DNA from: Aurantimonas sp. 22II-16-19i
GTDB lineage: Bacteria; Pseudomonadota; Alphaproteobacteria; Rhizobiales; Rhizobiaceae
Length of the DNA: 64,000 bases
Assembly: GCF_002088275.1 (NCBI RefSeq)
Contig: NZ_AQQS01000003.1
Location: 62,001 to 126,000, forward strand
Reading direction: 5' to 3'
Shown: positions 36,058 through 47,645 of the stretch, in pieces
Layout of the letters: each line of letters starts with the position of its first letter
Numbering within the stretch: position 1 is the stretch's first letter
The notes under the pieces: generated by a model
Databases searched by the model: none
Told to the model about the DNA's origin: nothing
Seen by the model: the letters and a program-made list of their open reading frames with translations, nothing else
Translations under genes and position numbers: made by a program

Positions 36058-37341
36058 TCAGAAGGTGAAGCGCATCGACGCGTTGACGCCGTAGACGAAA
36101 TCGTCGCCGACGGTGGCGTTGTAGTAGCTGCCCTCGGAGATCGACTGGTCGCCGTCGGTCCAGTAGCCGAGGACGCCGCCGAAGCGCAGCTCGGCCATCT
36201 TGTTGGCCTTGAACGAGACGCCGCCCGACAGGGTGTAGAGGTCGGTATAGGTGGTCTCCGCGCCGGTCGAGACGCCGCGGTCGTAGCCGACGGCGATGGC
36301 GCCGGAGATCTGCTCGTTGAAGGCATGGCCGACGCCGATCTGCGCGGTGTAGCCGTCGCGCCAGTGATAGGGCGCGTAGGAGGAGGTCGTGCCGATCAGC
36401 GGGCTGGAGATGGTGTTGACCGAGACCTCGTTGGTCGACCAGTCGGTCCAGCGGAACGAGCCGAGCAGCAGCCAGCCGGGCGCGATGCCGGTCTGTCCCT
36501 TGATCTCGAGCGACTGCGGGCTGGTCGCCTCGCTGAGGAAGGACTGCACCGGGATCACGGTGCCTGCCGGCAGCGTCGGCAGCAGCGAACTCAGGATCGT
36601 CACGGTGCCGTCGCCCTGGATCTCGTCGTGCTTGACTTCCGAGCGGTACATGGCCTGGACGCGCAGGGCGATCTCGGGGATCTCGTAGGCGGCGCCGATG
36701 CGGAAGCCGGCTTTGAAGTCGCCGTCGCTCTCGACATCGATGCGGCTGGTGACGGCGGCGATCGGAACGCCGGGCGCCGGATAGCGGGTGCCGAGGCTCG
36801 TGCCCTCGAAGTGGAAGTCCTCGACGAAGACGCCGCCGAGCAGGCTGTAGCGCCCGCTGTCCGCGGCATAGCTCACCCGGCAGGTCAGGCCGAGTTCGGT
36901 GGAATCGAAGGCCAGCCGCTGGGTCCGCGAGGTTGCCGTCGCAGTGGCGAAGTCGAGCCGGTCGGCGTTCGAGGTGCTCTGGGTCGAGCTGACCTGCATC
37001 GGCAGCGCCTCGCCAGGCAGCCCCGAATAGTCGGATTCACCGGCGAAGGATTCGGTCGCGGTGCCGGCGCAGCCGAAGACGTCGTTGCCGAGCGAAATCG
37101 AATAGTTCGGGATCGTGTAGTCGCCGGTGTAGTCGCCGCCATCGACGTCGGCGCCATTCACCGAGGTGAAGCCGCGCTGCGGATCGATGTAGGTCATGCT
37201 GGCGCGGGTGTTGACGGTGCCGGGCTCGAACAGGATGTCGGTGTCGGCGGTGCCGCGCTGGAAGCCGCCGGCCAGGGCGCTGCTGCAGGTGGCTGCCGCG
37301 AGGACGGCTGCGATCGATAGGCTTTTACGATTGATGGACAT
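36058..37341 (-). CDS. FadL/OmpP1-family outer-membrane transport protein
   Basis: A 427-residue outer-membrane beta-barrel protein. The signal peptide is residues 1-24 (MSINRKSLSIAAVLAAATCSSALA), and the mature N-terminus GGFQRGTADTDILFEPGT is where FadL proteins have their N-terminal plug. Alternating aromatic and polar strands run to a C-terminal phenylalanine (ASMRFTF), the signal for insertion by the Bam complex. The family imports long-chain fatty acids or other hydrophobic compounds. SD GGGGGA precedes the ATG at 37341. It stands alone and may be controlled from the repeat-rich upstream spacer. Confidence 0.87.
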   Translation of the reverse strand: MSINRKSLSIAAVLAAATCSSALAGGFQRGTADTDILFEPGTVNTRASMTYIDPQRGFTSVNGADVDGGDYTGDYTIPNYSISLGNDVFGCAGTATESFAGESDYSGLPGEALPMQVSSTQSTSNADRLDFATATATSRTQRLAFDSTELGLTCRVSYAADSGRYSLLGGVFVEDFHFEGTSLGTRYPAPGVPIAAVTSRIDVESDGDFKAGFRIGAAYEIPEIALRVQAMYRSEVKHDEIQGDGTVTILSSLLPTLPAGTVIPVQSFLSEATSPQSLEIKGQTGIAPGWLLLGSFRWTDWSTNEVSVNTISSPLIGTTSSYAPYHWRDGYTAQIGVGHAFNEQISGAIAVGYDRGVSTGAETTYTDLYTLSGGVSFKANKMAELRFGGVLGYWTDGDQSISEGSYYNATVGDDFVYGVNASMRFTF

Positions 37342-38168
37342 GAATTCCCCCCACTCTTCCGACGCCCGGCCTGTCTCGGCGTTGCATGGCGTCATCCAAT
37401 CCCTGCAGCCTAGTGCAAAACTGACGAGATGGATACATGGATGATACTCGCCATCCGCAACGGGTTTGCTGATCTATAATGCAAATCATGAGGTCCGAAG
37501 CAGAACTTTTCGACAACGATCGGGAATTTTACTCAAGTCTGCTTCACGTCTCGGCGCCAATCCGTATGATGGGAGGATCAAATCACCCCCTCCGTCGCGC
37601 AATTCCGCATGCTGCGTGGCGGAAATGTGACAGAATCCGGGCTTACGAATACGTAAGCGTCAGGGCGCGCAAGAATTGTCCATCAGCCCGCAACGAAACA
37701 TCAAAAACGTCTTGGCTGACGGTTACGTCAATGCGACTGACGGTTGGCCGCGCCGATCCGCGGCGCAGGGTCGCCACCGGATCCGGCCGTGATTCCTCGT
37801 GTCCGGACCGTCGCGACAAACGCCTCGGCTTATTCGATGGATGACAGTACAGGGACCAAACTGCTTGCCCGCGCCGGCCGCGCGTCGAGCGGGCTCCGCC
37901 ACCGACAGCCCCTCGGCGGCAGGGGCGGACACGGCTGTCGTCCGGCCGCTGCACCAGAGCATGATCCTGGAACGCGCAAACCGGCTTGCGGAAGCGATCA
38001 ACCGGCAACTGGAGGATCGAGCGGGATGCCGGCCGAAGCCGATCTCCTCCGGCTCCAGCGGTTCATCCCGCAGGCGCCGCGGATCCGGCGCCCCCGGCGT
38101 TCCAACACCCGGATCGAGATCTGCCCGATAAGGGACGGTTCAGGGACCTGCGCGGTCGGCGAGGGCCG
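37342..38168. other. 827-base intergenic region, regulatory-looking, no convincing gene
   Basis: Between the FadL-family gene start and the murB stop, with lower GC than its surroundings in 37440-37740. It contains a perfect 7-bp inverted repeat GCTTACG/CGTAAGC at 37641-37658, a TGACG/CGTCA palindrome at 37717-37730, two CTGACGGTT direct repeats 21 bases apart (37716 and 37737), and a diverged RIME-like repeat at 37959-38003. A TATAAT at 37475-37480 has no clear -35 partner. Open frames here look non-coding. Confidence 0.55.
37959..38003. repeat. RIME-like palindromic intergenic repeat, diverged copy 2
   Basis: Begins GCATGATC, has AACCGG in the centre and GATCA near the end. Compared base by base with the reverse complement of the 17611 copy, 33 of 45 positions agree by my count. 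The palindrome is decayed. Confidence 0.55.
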
Positions 38169-39119
38169 TCACTGCGAATCGGCCGGCATCACGTCCCGGC
38201 CCGGCTCGAAGCGTCCGAGCCGCTTGATCTCCCAGTCGAGGAGGATGCCGGACGTTGCCCGCACCCTTTGCCGGACCGTCTCGCCGAGGGTCTCGAGGTC
38301 GAAGGCCGTGGCGCCGCCGGTATTGATCATGAAGTTGCAGTGCATCTGCGACATCTGCGCGCCGCCGACCGTCAGCCCGCGGCAGCCCGCCCGGTCGATC
38401 TCCTTCCAGGCGGAGGTGCCCGGGGGATTCTTGAAGGTCGACCCGCCGGTCTTCTCGCGAATCGGCTGGACGGTCTCGCGGTGGGTCTGCACCTCGTCCA
38501 TCCTCGCGCGAATCTCGTCGCGATCGGCCGGCACGCCCTCGAAGATCGCCCCGGTGAAGATCAGCCCCTCCGGGGCCTCGGAGTGCCGATAGGCATAGCC
38601 CATCTCGCTTTTGGTCAGCACATGACGCCGCCCCTTGCGATCGATGGCGTGGACCTCGACAACCCGCTCGGCCGTCTCGACCCCGTTGGCGCCGGCATTC
38701 ATCCGCAGCGCCCCGCCGACGGCGCCCGGAATGCCGTGATAGAAGTGCAGCCCGCCGATCCCCGCCTCGAGCGCGGCGGCCGCCAGCCGCTTGTCGGGCA
38801 GCGCCGCGCCGGCGCGCAGCCGGTGGTCGGAGATCTGCTCGACGCCGGCGAACCCCTTGGCCGAGAGGCGGATCACCGCGCCCGCGATGCCGCCGTCGCG
38901 CACCAGGAGGTTCGATCCCACCCCGACGACCAGGACCGGGATTTCCTCGGGCAGGCGCTCGAGGAACAGCGCCAGGTCCTCCTCGTCCGCCGGCTGGAAG
39001 AACAGCTCGGCCGGACCGCCGACCTGGAACCAGGTCAGCTTGCCCATCGAGGCATCCGCGCTCAGCCGGCCGCGCACGCCGGACAGCCTGTCGCCGAGAC
39101 GTTCGAGAAGCGCGGTCAT
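38169..39119 (-). CDS. murB: UDP-N-acetylenolpyruvoylglucosamine reductase
   Basis: A flavoenzyme that reduces UDP-GlcNAc-enolpyruvate with NADPH to UDP-MurNAc. The 316-residue protein shows FAD-binding [34 protein letters not shown], and [10 protein letters not shown] with the catalytic serine. The tyrosine motif [11 protein letters not shown] marks its type. ATG 39119 overlaps the murC stop (ATGA). It is the last dcw gene in the cluster; ddl and ftsQAZ do not follow. Confidence 0.95.
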   Translation of the reverse strand: MTALLERLGDRLSGVRGRLSADASMGKLTWFQVGGPAELFFQPADEEDLALFLERLPEEIPVLVVGVGSNLLVRDGGIAGAVIRLSAKGFAGVEQISDHRLRAGAALPDKRLAAAALEAGIGGLHFYHGIPGAVGGALRMNAGANGVETAERVVEVHAIDRKGRRHVLTKSEMGYAYRHSEAPEGLIFTGAIFEGVPADRDEIRARMDEVQTHRETVQPIREKTGGSTFKNPPGTSAWKEIDRAGCRGLTVGGAQMSQMHCNFMINTGGATAFDLETLGETVRQRVRATSGILLDWEIKRLGRFEPGRDVMPADSQ

Positions 39120-40534
39120 CCGTCTCTTCCGAGCCCGAGCTTTTCCAGTTCCTTCGGCAGGGCATAGGCCCACTGGGTGATCGACCCCGCGCCGAGGAAG
39201 ACGACGATGTCGCCGGGGTCGGCGAGCTGCCGGACCAGCGGCGCGATCTCCTGCGGCCCGTCGATCAGCCGCGCGTCCCGGTGGCCGCCGAGCTTCAGCC
39301 GCTCGACCAGCATTTCCGAATTGACGAATTCGATCGGCTCCTCGCCCGCCGCATAGACCGGCGCGACCACCACCGTGTCGGCGTCGTTGAAGCAGGAGGC
39401 AAAGTCGGAGAACAGCGACTGCAGGCGCGAGTAGCGGTGCGGCTGGACGATGGCGACGACGCGGCCGGTCGCCGACGAGCGAGCGGCGGCGAGGACGGCC
39501 CGGATCTCCACCGGGTGGTGGCCGTAATCGTCGTAGATGGCGATGCCGCCGACGGTGCCGGTCAGGGTGAAGCGGCGCTTGACGCCGCCGAAGGCCGCGA
39601 GCCCGGCGCGGATCGCGTCGCCGGAAATGCCCAGCCGGTGCGCGACGGCGATGGCGGCGGTGGCGTTGGAGACGTTGTGGCGGCCGGGCATCGGCAGGAC
39701 GAGATCCGCGATCGTCTCGCTGGTGCCGGTGACCCGGTCGCGCAGCGTCACCTCGAACAGCGACTTGCCCGGCTCGAAGCGCAGATTGTGGAAGCGCACG
39801 TCGGCCTGGATGTTCTCGCCATAGGTGATGACCCGGCGGTCCTCGATCTCGCCGACGAGGATCTGCACCTCCGGATGGTCGAGGCACATCACCGCGAAGC
39901 CGTAGAACGGCACGTTCTCGACGAACGCCCGGAAGGCGGCGCGCACCGCGTCGAAGGTCCCGTAATGGTCGAGATGCTCCGGATCGATGTTGGTCACGAC
40001 GGCGACGTCGGCCGGCAGCTTCAGGAAGGTGCCGTCGCTCTCGTCGGCCTCGACCACCATCCAGTCGCCGCCACCCATGCGGGCGTTGGTGCCATAGGCG
40101 TTGATGATGCCGCCATTGACGACGGTGGGGTCCATGCCGCCGGCATCCAGCAGCGTCGCGACCATCGACGTCGTGGTCGTCTTGCCGTGGGTGCCGCCGA
40201 TGGCGATGGCCTGGCGGAAGCGCATCAGCTCGGCCAGCATCTCGGCGCGGCGAACGATCGGCAAGAGCCGCTCGCGGGCGGCGGAGAGCTCCGGGTTGCT
40301 GCGCCGGATCGCCGTCGAAACGACGACGACCTCGGCCGTGCCGAGATTGTCGGCGGCATGGCCGATATGGACGGTGACGCCCTTCTCGCGCAGCCGCTGG
40401 ACGTTGGCGTTCTCGCTCTGGTCGGAGCCCTGCACCGTGTAGCCGAGATTGACCAGCACCTCGGCGATGCCGCTCATGCCGATACCGCCGATCCCGATGA
40501 AGTGCACCGGTCCGATGTTCGGCGGCATTTTCAT
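39116..40534 (-). CDS. murC: UDP-N-acetylmuramate--L-alanine ligase
   Basis: Adds the first stem-peptide residue, L-alanine, to UDP-MurNAc using ATP. The 472-residue Mur ligase has the UDP-binding [17 protein letters not shown], the ATP P-loop GTHGKTTT (about 114-121), the central [11 protein letters not shown] and the C-terminal FQPHRYSR-type motif ([13 protein letters not shown]). It starts at ATG 40534, 28 bases after murG, and overlaps murB. Confidence 0.96.
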   Translation of the reverse strand: MKMPPNIGPVHFIGIGGIGMSGIAEVLVNLGYTVQGSDQSENANVQRLREKGVTVHIGHAADNLGTAEVVVVSTAIRRSNPELSAARERLLPIVRRAEMLAELMRFRQAIAIGGTHGKTTTTSMVATLLDAGGMDPTVVNGGIINAYGTNARMGGGDWMVVEADESDGTFLKLPADVAVVTNIDPEHLDHYGTFDAVRAAFRAFVENVPFYGFAVMCLDHPEVQILVGEIEDRRVITYGENIQADVRFHNLRFEPGKSLFEVTLRDRVTGTSETIADLVLPMPGRHNVSNATAAIAVAHRLGISGDAIRAGLAAFGGVKRRFTLTGTVGGIAIYDDYGHHPVEIRAVLAAARSSATGRVVAIVQPHRYSRLQSLFSDFASCFNDADTVVVAPVYAAGEEPIEFVNSEMLVERLKLGGHRDARLIDGPQEIAPLVRQLADPGDIVVFLGAGSITQWAYALPKELEKLGLGRDG

Positions 40535-40562
40535 GGCGTGTTCCCTTCGCGTGATCGGGTTT

Positions 40563-41663
40563 TCAGCGCGTTATAGCGACCCCGGGCATAGAGGCAACGA
40601 GGTCGGCGAGCAAGGCGGCGGCATTGGCGACGCCCGTCGCCCTGGCGGCGGCGGCCATCGCGGCGGCGCGCTGCGGATCGGCGGCGATGTCGCCGATCAG
40701 CCCGGCGAGGCGCTCCGGCGACAGCTCCGCCTGGGCGGCGACGATCGCCCCGCCCTCGGCCGAAAGCTTCGCGGCATTGGCCGCCTGGTCGTGGTCGAGG
40801 GCATAGGGAAACGGCACCAGGATCGCCGGCCGGCCGATCACGGCGATCTCGGAGACCGTCGAGGCGCCGGAGCGGCTGACCACCAGATGCGCCCCGGCGA
40901 TCCGCGCCGCCATGTCGGTGAAGAAGGGCGACACCTCCGCCGCGATCCGGCGCTCGGCATAGAAGGCGCTCACTCGCGCCTCGTCCTCGGGCCGGGCCTG
41001 CTGGGTCACCCTGAGGCGCCTGCGCAGCTCCTCCGGCAGACGGTCCACCGCCTGCGGGATCGCATCGGAGAAGAAGGCCGCGCCCTGGCTGCCGCCGAAG
41101 ACGACGAGGTTGAAGGGGTCCTGCGGCCCGGCCGCCACATAGGGCCGCTGGGCGGCCTCCAGCACGGCCGGCCGCACCGGATTGCCGGTGACGGTGATCT
41201 TCGCGGCCACCGCCGGCTCGGCCTTGTCCTGGGGAATGCCGGCGGCGATCCGGTCGACCCGGCGGGCGAGAAACCTGTTGGCCCGGCCCATCACCGCGTT
41301 CTGCTCGTGGATGATCGTCGGCCGCCCGGCGCGGATCGCCGCCATCAGCGGCGGCACCGTCGGATAGCCGCCGAAGCCGATCACCACCGCCGGCTTCAAC
41401 CTGCGAACCAGCTCGCCGGCCTCCCGGAAGCCGCGCCAGAGCGTCCACAGGGATTTCGCGACGGCGAACGGGTTCTTCGAGGCGAAGGTCGCCGAGCGCA
41501 CATGGTGGACCTCCTTCACCGGAAACCGTTCGGCATAGCGGCCCGCCCGGTCGTCGGTGACGAGTTCGACGGTGTAGCCGCGGGCGATCAGCTCGTGGGC
41601 CAGCGCCTCGGCGGGAAACAGGTGGCCGCCGGTGCCGCCGGCGGCGAGGAGGATGGTGGTCAT
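40563..41663 (-). CDS. murG: UDP-GlcNAc:lipid I GlcNAc transferase
   Basis: A peripheral inner-membrane GT28 glycosyltransferase that completes lipid II. The 366-residue protein has the N-terminal [14 protein letters not shown] loop, [36 protein letters not shown] and the UDP-GlcNAc-binding [28 protein letters not shown] 41663. It is separated from ftsW by an inserted block of about 840 bases holding small membrane-protein genes; in most relatives ftsW and murG are adjacent. Confidence 0.96.
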   Translation of the reverse strand: MTTILLAAGGTGGHLFPAEALAHELIARGYTVELVTDDRAGRYAERFPVKEVHHVRSATFASKNPFAVAKSLWTLWRGFREAGELVRRLKPAVVIGFGGYPTVPPLMAAIRAGRPTIIHEQNAVMGRANRFLARRVDRIAAGIPQDKAEPAVAAKITVTGNPVRPAVLEAAQRPYVAAGPQDPFNLVVFGGSQGAAFFSDAIPQAVDRLPEELRRRLRVTQQARPEDEARVSAFYAERRIAAEVSPFFTDMAARIAGAHLVVSRSGASTVSEIAVIGRPAILVPFPYALDHDQAANAAKLSAEGGAIVAAQAELSPERLAGLIGDIAADPQRAAAMAAAARATGVANAAALLADLVASMPGVAITR

Positions 41664-41755
41664 GGATACTCGTGGCGGGAAGGGTCGAGAACGGGATGGC
41701 CTTCGTCAGCGTAAATTGAGGCGAAACGGCATGGTACCGCACGGAAAGATGCTTT

Positions 41756-41965
41756 TCAGCTGCGATTGCGAGGGTGCGAGTTTGCAGCTTCGGGATCCCA
41801 AGTTGCAGTTGTGTCGCGATCTGGTTCAGCGAGCCGGACCAGGCGTTTCGCTCGAGCATGCGCCCGCTGGGTAATCTTCCGAGACTCGCGGTTGACCGAC
41901 AGCCCGATCAGAAGGGCGCTGACCGGCATGATCAGGGCCAGAATAAAGGTCTCCTAAATGGTCAT
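41756..41965 (-). pseudogene. Paralogue of the 46-residue membrane protein, interrupted by an amber stop at codon 4
   Basis: The frame begins ATG ACC ATT TAG, then stays open for 65 codons to TGA at 41756. After the TAG it reads ETFILALIMPVSALLIGL, then NRESRKIT and HARA. This aligns without gaps to the 46-residue protein at 42071-42211 (METHIONINE-S-L-V then ETILLASLLPIGAVAIA, RDSRKIT, HARA), where codon 4 is GTG. The duplicate is therefore broken by one TAG, unless it is read through or started from a rare codon downstream (GGAG precedes ATT and CTG codons). It runs on past the parent's end by about 30 codons (KRLVRLAEPDRDTTATW...). Confidence 0.75.
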
Positions 41966-42070
41966 CGTTCAAACCGCAGCGTCGAGCCTCAACTTCCGAT
42001 CCGACAGACCCAATGCCCCCTAACAGAGCGACCGTACGATCGATATGTTCTTGCCGGGTTAGCCAAGACC

Positions 42071-42211
42071 CTACCGCGACTTCCGCTGAGCCGTTGCGCG
42101 AGCGTGAGCTTGCGCCGTGATCTTCCGAGAATCACGCAATACGAGTGCAGCGATCGCAACTGCGCCTATCGGCAGCAGCGAAGCCAGTAAGATCGTCTCC
42201 ACCAAGCTCAT
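42071..42211 (-). CDS. 46-residue single-pass membrane protein, function unknown
   Basis: A short protein with one hydrophobic helix (ETILLASLLPIGAVAIAALVL, residues 5-25) followed by a very basic tail (RDSRKITAQAHARATAQRKSR). ATG 42211 overlaps the stop of the 94-residue gene by four bases (ATGA), which is strong evidence of real, coupled translation. A second, amber-interrupted copy lies 105 bases downstream. I do not recognise the family. A hydrophobic helix with a basic tail in tandem copies recalls small type I toxins, but it could equally be a divisome-associated accessory peptide. Confidence 0.7.
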   Translation of the reverse strand: MSLVETILLASLLPIGAVAIAALVLRDSRKITAQAHARATAQRKSR

Positions 42212-42492
42212 CGGTCCAGCTCCTTCAGCGATCTTTTCGCGACCTTATGTAGTCCGAAACTGAGGACGAAGCAAAGCGGCGCAAAAAATGCGGCAAAAAT
42301 CAAGTCGCCCGAACTGAGGATGATAGACGTCGGTATCGTGAAGCCACCGACGACGAAGACGCCGATGGCGATGCCGTTCATATAGGTCGCCTGCAGCTTG
42401 ATCTGTTCGCGCTCGCCTTCGGTCTTGGCGCCGCCGGCAACGCTCCCGGCCAGCGGCAGGTCTTCCGGTTCGGGCGGGCGATCGCCTCCCAC
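42208..42492 (-). CDS. 94-residue two-helix membrane protein, function unknown
   Basis: The N-terminal 35 residues are hydrophilic (MGGDRPPEPEDLPLAG...EGEREQIK). Two membrane helices follow (GIAIGVFVVGGFTIPTSIILS and LIFAAFFAPLCFVLSFGLH), then a basic end KVAKRSLKELDR. The start is GTG at 42492, only 12 bases after the ftsW stop, with AAGGGA as SD. It is probably on the mra transcript. Its stop overlaps the 46-residue gene. No known domain is recognised. Confidence 0.72.
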   Translation of the reverse strand: MGGDRPPEPEDLPLAGSVAGGAKTEGEREQIKLQATYMNGIAIGVFVVGGFTIPTSIILSSGDLIFAAFFAPLCFVLSFGLHKVAKRSLKELDR

Positions 42493-42504
42493 GCCGCCTG
42501 TCCC

Positions 42505-43674
42505 TTACGCCGCCCCGTGCAGCACCATCGTCCTCTGCACCAGCTGGTCGGTGAAGGAGCGGTTCTCCGCCCGCTTGCGGGTCAGGGCGAGGATGAAGCC
42601 CGCCGACATCGCGATCGCCAGCATCGACGAGCCGCCATAGGAGACGAAGGGCAGCGTCATGCCCTTGGCGGGCATCAGCTGCAGGTTCACCCCCATGTTG
42701 ATGATCGACTGCAGGCCGAAGACGAAGACGAGGCCGCAGATCGACAGGCGCACGAAGGGATCGCGCTGGGTCAGCGCCGTCGACAGGCCGCGCAGCACGA
42801 CGAAGGCGAAGAGCGCCGCCAGCGCCATGCAGGCGAGGATGCCGAATTCCTCGGCAAGCACCGAGAAGGCGAAGTCGGTGTGGCTGTCGGGCAGGAGCCG
42901 CTTCACGGTGCCCTCGCCCGGGCCCTGGCCGAGCCAGCCGCCGTTGAGGATCGCCTCGCGGGCCCGGTCGGTCTGGAAGGTGTCGCCCTCGCCGGTCCAG
43001 AACCGGTTGATGCGGCTCGCCACGTGGTCGAACATCAGATAGGCGCTGGCCGCGCCGACCGCGCCGAGGCCGCCGAGCGCCACGATCCACAGCCAGGACA
43101 GGCCGGCCATGAAGACGAGGCCGCCCCAGGCGCCGGCGACCAGCATGGTCTGGCCGAGGTCGGGCTGGGCGACCAGCAGCGCGGTGACGATCAGCAGCAG
43201 GATGAGGGCATAGAGATTGCCGGGCACGTCGGCGCGCTTGACCTTCTCGGCCAACAGCCAGGCGCAGACGACGATGAAGCAGGGCTTCATGAATTCCGAC
43301 GGCTGGATGTTGAGCGGGCCGAAGTCGATCCAGCGGCGGGCGCCCTTGATCTCGGTGCCGAAGAACAGCGCCGCGACCATCAGGAGGATCGAGCCGATCA
43401 GGATGACGAAGGCGATGCGGCGCACGCCCCGCGGCGTCAGCAGCGAGGTGACGAGCATCACCAGGATGGAGGGGACGAGGAACAACGCGTGCCGCTTGAC
43501 GAAGTGGAACGGCTCGAGACCGATCCGCTCGGCCACCGGCGGGCTCGCCGCGAAGGACAGCATGAAGCCGGCGACGAGGAGAATCAGGAAGGCGGCGAGC
43601 AGCCAGCGGTCGACGCTCCGCCACCAGTCGGCGATCAGCGTCGTCGTCTCCCGTCTCGTCAGTGCAATCGTCAT
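42505..43674 (-). CDS. ftsW: Septal lipid II polymerase FtsW
   Basis: A SEDS-family glycosyltransferase that polymerises septal peptidoglycan with FtsI. The 389-residue protein has about ten membrane helices, [21 protein letters not shown], the catalytic-region aspartate context QPDLGQTML, a large periplasmic loop ([35 protein letters not shown]) and the C-terminal [16 protein letters not shown] 43674 overlaps the murD stop (ATGA). Confidence 0.96.
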   Translation of the reverse strand: MTIALTRRETTTLIADWWRSVDRWLLAAFLILLVAGFMLSFAASPPVAERIGLEPFHFVKRHALFLVPSILVMLVTSLLTPRGVRRIAFVILIGSILLMVAALFFGTEIKGARRWIDFGPLNIQPSEFMKPCFIVVCAWLLAEKVKRADVPGNLYALILLLIVTALLVAQPDLGQTMLVAGAWGGLVFMAGLSWLWIVALGGLGAVGAASAYLMFDHVASRINRFWTGEGDTFQTDRAREAILNGGWLGQGPGEGTVKRLLPDSHTDFAFSVLAEEFGILACMALAALFAFVVLRGLSTALTQRDPFVRLSICGLVFVFGLQSIINMGVNLQLMPAKGMTLPFVSYGGSSMLAIAMSAGFILALTRKRAENRSFTDQLVQRTMVLHGAA

Positions 43675-45071
43675 CGCGTTTCCCCGCGGCTCGCGTCGAC
43701 GTCCGGAAGGGCGGCCACCGCCGCACGGAACGCATCGCCCCGGACCTCGAAATTTCGAAACTGGTCGAAGCTCGCGCAGGCCGGGGACAGGAGAACCACC
43801 GCATCCTCTCCGGCCGCCTTCGCCTCGGCTGCCGCATGTTCGACGGCGACCGACAGTGTGCCAGAGATTTCGTAAGGAATTCGTTCACCAAGAGTGGCGG
43901 CGAAGGCGGGCGCCGCCTCGCCGATCAGGTAGGCCTTGGCGATCCGGGGAAAATACGGCTTCAGGGACGCGATGCCGCCCTCCTTCGGCAGCCCGCCGGC
44001 GATCCAGTGGATCCGCTTGAAGGCCGCCAGCGCCGGCGCCGCGGCATCGGCATTGGTCGCCTTGGAATCGTTGACGAAGAGGACGCGGCCAGCCCGGCCG
44101 ACCTCCTCCATCCGGTGCGCAAGACCGGGGAATGACCGCAAGGCCCGCTCGATCGTCGCATCGTCGATGCCGAGGCAGGTGAGGGTCGCGACGGCGGCCG
44201 CCGCATTCTGCGCATTGTGGCGACCGCGCAAGGATCCGATCGCGGAAATGTCGAAGCTCGCATCGGCAAGGCCGGCCATGCGGCGCTGCAGGCACGTGCC
44301 GTCGAAACCGATGCCCGCATCGAGCGTCGCCGCCTGGGAGATCCGCACCACCGGGCGGCCATCGGATTCGAGGCCGAGGGCGATCTGGCGGCACGGCTCG
44401 GTGTCGACGCCGATCACCGCCGTCTCCGATTCGGCCACGAGCCGCGCCTTGATGGCGGCGTAGTTGCCCATGCTGCCGTGCCGGTCGAGATGATCCGGCG
44501 ACAGGTTGAGGAGAATGCCGACGGTGGGCTGGAGCGTCGGGGCGAGATCGATCTGGTAGGACGAGCACTCGACGACGTAGTGGCGCTCCGGCGTCGGCGG
44601 ATCGAGGGTGAGGACGGCGACGCCGATGTTGCCGCCGAGCTGGGTGTCCTTGCCGGCGACGGTCAGGCAGTGGGCGATCAGCGCCGTCGTGGTCGACTTG
44701 CCGTTGGTGCCGGTGATCGCGACGAAGGGCGCCGTCGGCGCGGCGGCCCGGCGCTCGCGCGCGAACAGCTCGATGTCGCCGATCACCGGAACCTGGTGGA
44801 TGCGGGCGAGATCGACGGTCCAGTGCGGCCGCGGATGGGTGAGCGGCACCCCCGGCGACAGCACCAGCGCCGCCAGCTGCGTCCAGTCGGCGGTTCGAAG
44901 GTCGGCCGTCGCGATGCCCTCGGCCGCGGCCTTCTCGGCACTGGCCGGATTGTCGTCGAAGGCGATGACGTCGACGCCGCCCTGAACCAGCGCCCGGGCC
45001 GTCGCCAGCCCCGAGCCGCCGAGCCCGAACAGCGCCACTTTCTGGCCAGCGAAAGAACGGACCGGAATCAT
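43671..45071 (-). CDS. murD: UDP-MurNAc-L-alanine--D-glutamate ligase
   Basis: Adds D-glutamate as the second stem-peptide residue. The 466-residue Mur ligase has N-terminal [19 protein letters not shown]-loop GTNGKSTTT, the central [14 protein letters not shown] and [12 protein letters not shown] in the C-terminal domain. ATG 45071 follows mraY by ten bases. The stop overlaps ftsW. Confidence 0.96.
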   Translation of the reverse strand: MIPVRSFAGQKVALFGLGGSGLATARALVQGGVDVIAFDDNPASAEKAAAEGIATADLRTADWTQLAALVLSPGVPLTHPRPHWTVDLARIHQVPVIGDIELFARERRAAAPTAPFVAITGTNGKSTTTALIAHCLTVAGKDTQLGGNIGVAVLTLDPPTPERHYVVECSSYQIDLAPTLQPTVGILLNLSPDHLDRHGSMGNYAAIKARLVAESETAVIGVDTEPCRQIALGLESDGRPVVRISQAATLDAGIGFDGTCLQRRMAGLADASFDISAIGSLRGRHNAQNAAAAVATLTCLGIDDATIERALRSFPGLAHRMEEVGRAGRVLFVNDSKATNADAAAPALAAFKRIHWIAGGLPKEGGIASLKPYFPRIAKAYLIGEAAPAFAATLGERIPYEISGTLSVAVEHAAAEAKAAGEDAVVLLSPACASFDQFRNFEVRGDAFRAAVAALPDVDASRGETR

Positions 45072-45081
45072 CGCGCCTCGC

Positions 45082-46160
45082 TCATCTGAGTTTCAGGGTC
45101 GACAGGCCGACGAAGGCCAGCATGAAGGCGATGATCCAGAAGCGGACGACCACCTGGCTCTCGGTCCAGCCGAGCTTCTCGAAATGATGGTGGATCGGCG
45201 CCATCAGGAAGACCCGCTTGCCGGTCAGCTTGAAGGAGACGACCTGGATGATCACCGACATCGCCTCGATCACGAAGAGGCCCCCGATGATCGCCAGGAC
45301 GAGTTCGTGCTTGGTGGCGACCGCAATGGCGCCGGTCATGCCGCCGAGCGCCAAGGAGCCGGTGTCGCCCATGAAGATCGCCGCCGGCGGCGCGTTGAAC
45401 CAGAGGAAGCCGAGGCCGGCGCCGATCACCGCGCCGCACAGCGGCGAGAGTTCGCCGGTGCCGGCCACGTAGTGGATCTGCAGGTAGTTGGAGAAGTTCA
45501 CGTTGCCGGCGACGTAGGCGATCAGCCCCAGCGCGGCCGCGGCGATCATGATCGGCACGATCGCCAGGCCATCGAGGCCGTCGGTCAGGTTCACCGCATT
45601 GGCCGAGCCGACCACCACCACGGCCCCGAAGGCGACGTAGAACCAGCCGAGATTGAGCAGCAGTTCCTTGATGAACGGGAAGGCCAGCGAGGTCGCGAAG
45701 GGGCCGGTGCCGGCATAGACGATCGCCCCGACGGCGAGCGCCGCGATGAGGAACTCCAGCGCCAGCCGGGCGCGGCCGGAAAAGCCGAGATGGCTCTGCT
45801 TGGTGACCTTCAGATAGTCGTCGTAGAAGCCGATGGCGCCAAAGCCGACGGTGACCAGCAGCACGGTCCAGACATAGATGTTGCGCAGGTCCGCCCACAA
45901 GAGCGTCGAGACGATCACCCCGGACAGGATCATCAGGCCGCCCATGGTCGGCGTCCCGGCCTTCTTGAAATGGGTCTGCGGGCCGTCGGCCCGGATCGGC
46001 TGGCCCCGCCCCTGGCGCAGGCGCAGCGCCGCGATGATCGCCGGGCCGAACAGGAAGACGACGATGAAGCCGGTGATCATCGCCGCGCCGGTGCGGAAGG
46101 TGATGTAGCGAAAGACGTTGAAGAGCGGAACCGTGTCGGCGAATTCGGCCAGGTAGGCGA

Positions 46161-46164
<4 letters not shown>
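45082..46164 (-). CDS. mraY: Phospho-MurNAc-pentapeptide transferase
   Basis: The inner-membrane enzyme that moves phospho-MurNAc-pentapeptide onto undecaprenyl phosphate to give lipid I. The 360 residues form about ten membrane helices, with [18 protein letters not shown] (catalytic aspartates), [10 protein letters not shown] and [14 protein letters not shown] 46164 overlaps the murF stop (ATGA). Confidence 0.97.

Positions 46165-47641
<1,477 letters not shown>

Positions 47642-47645
<4 letters not shown>

Noticed and set aside
37479-37844. A 121-codon plus-strand frame preceded by TATAAT
   Set aside because: No SD, no -35, composition drifts to Arg/Ser-rich in the second half, and the region is full of palindromes; it reads as a regulatory spacer.
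37799-38131. Coding-like segment MILERANRLAEAINRQLED near 37961
   Set aside because: The bases coincide with the diverged palindromic repeat at 37959-38003, which explains the apparent conservation.
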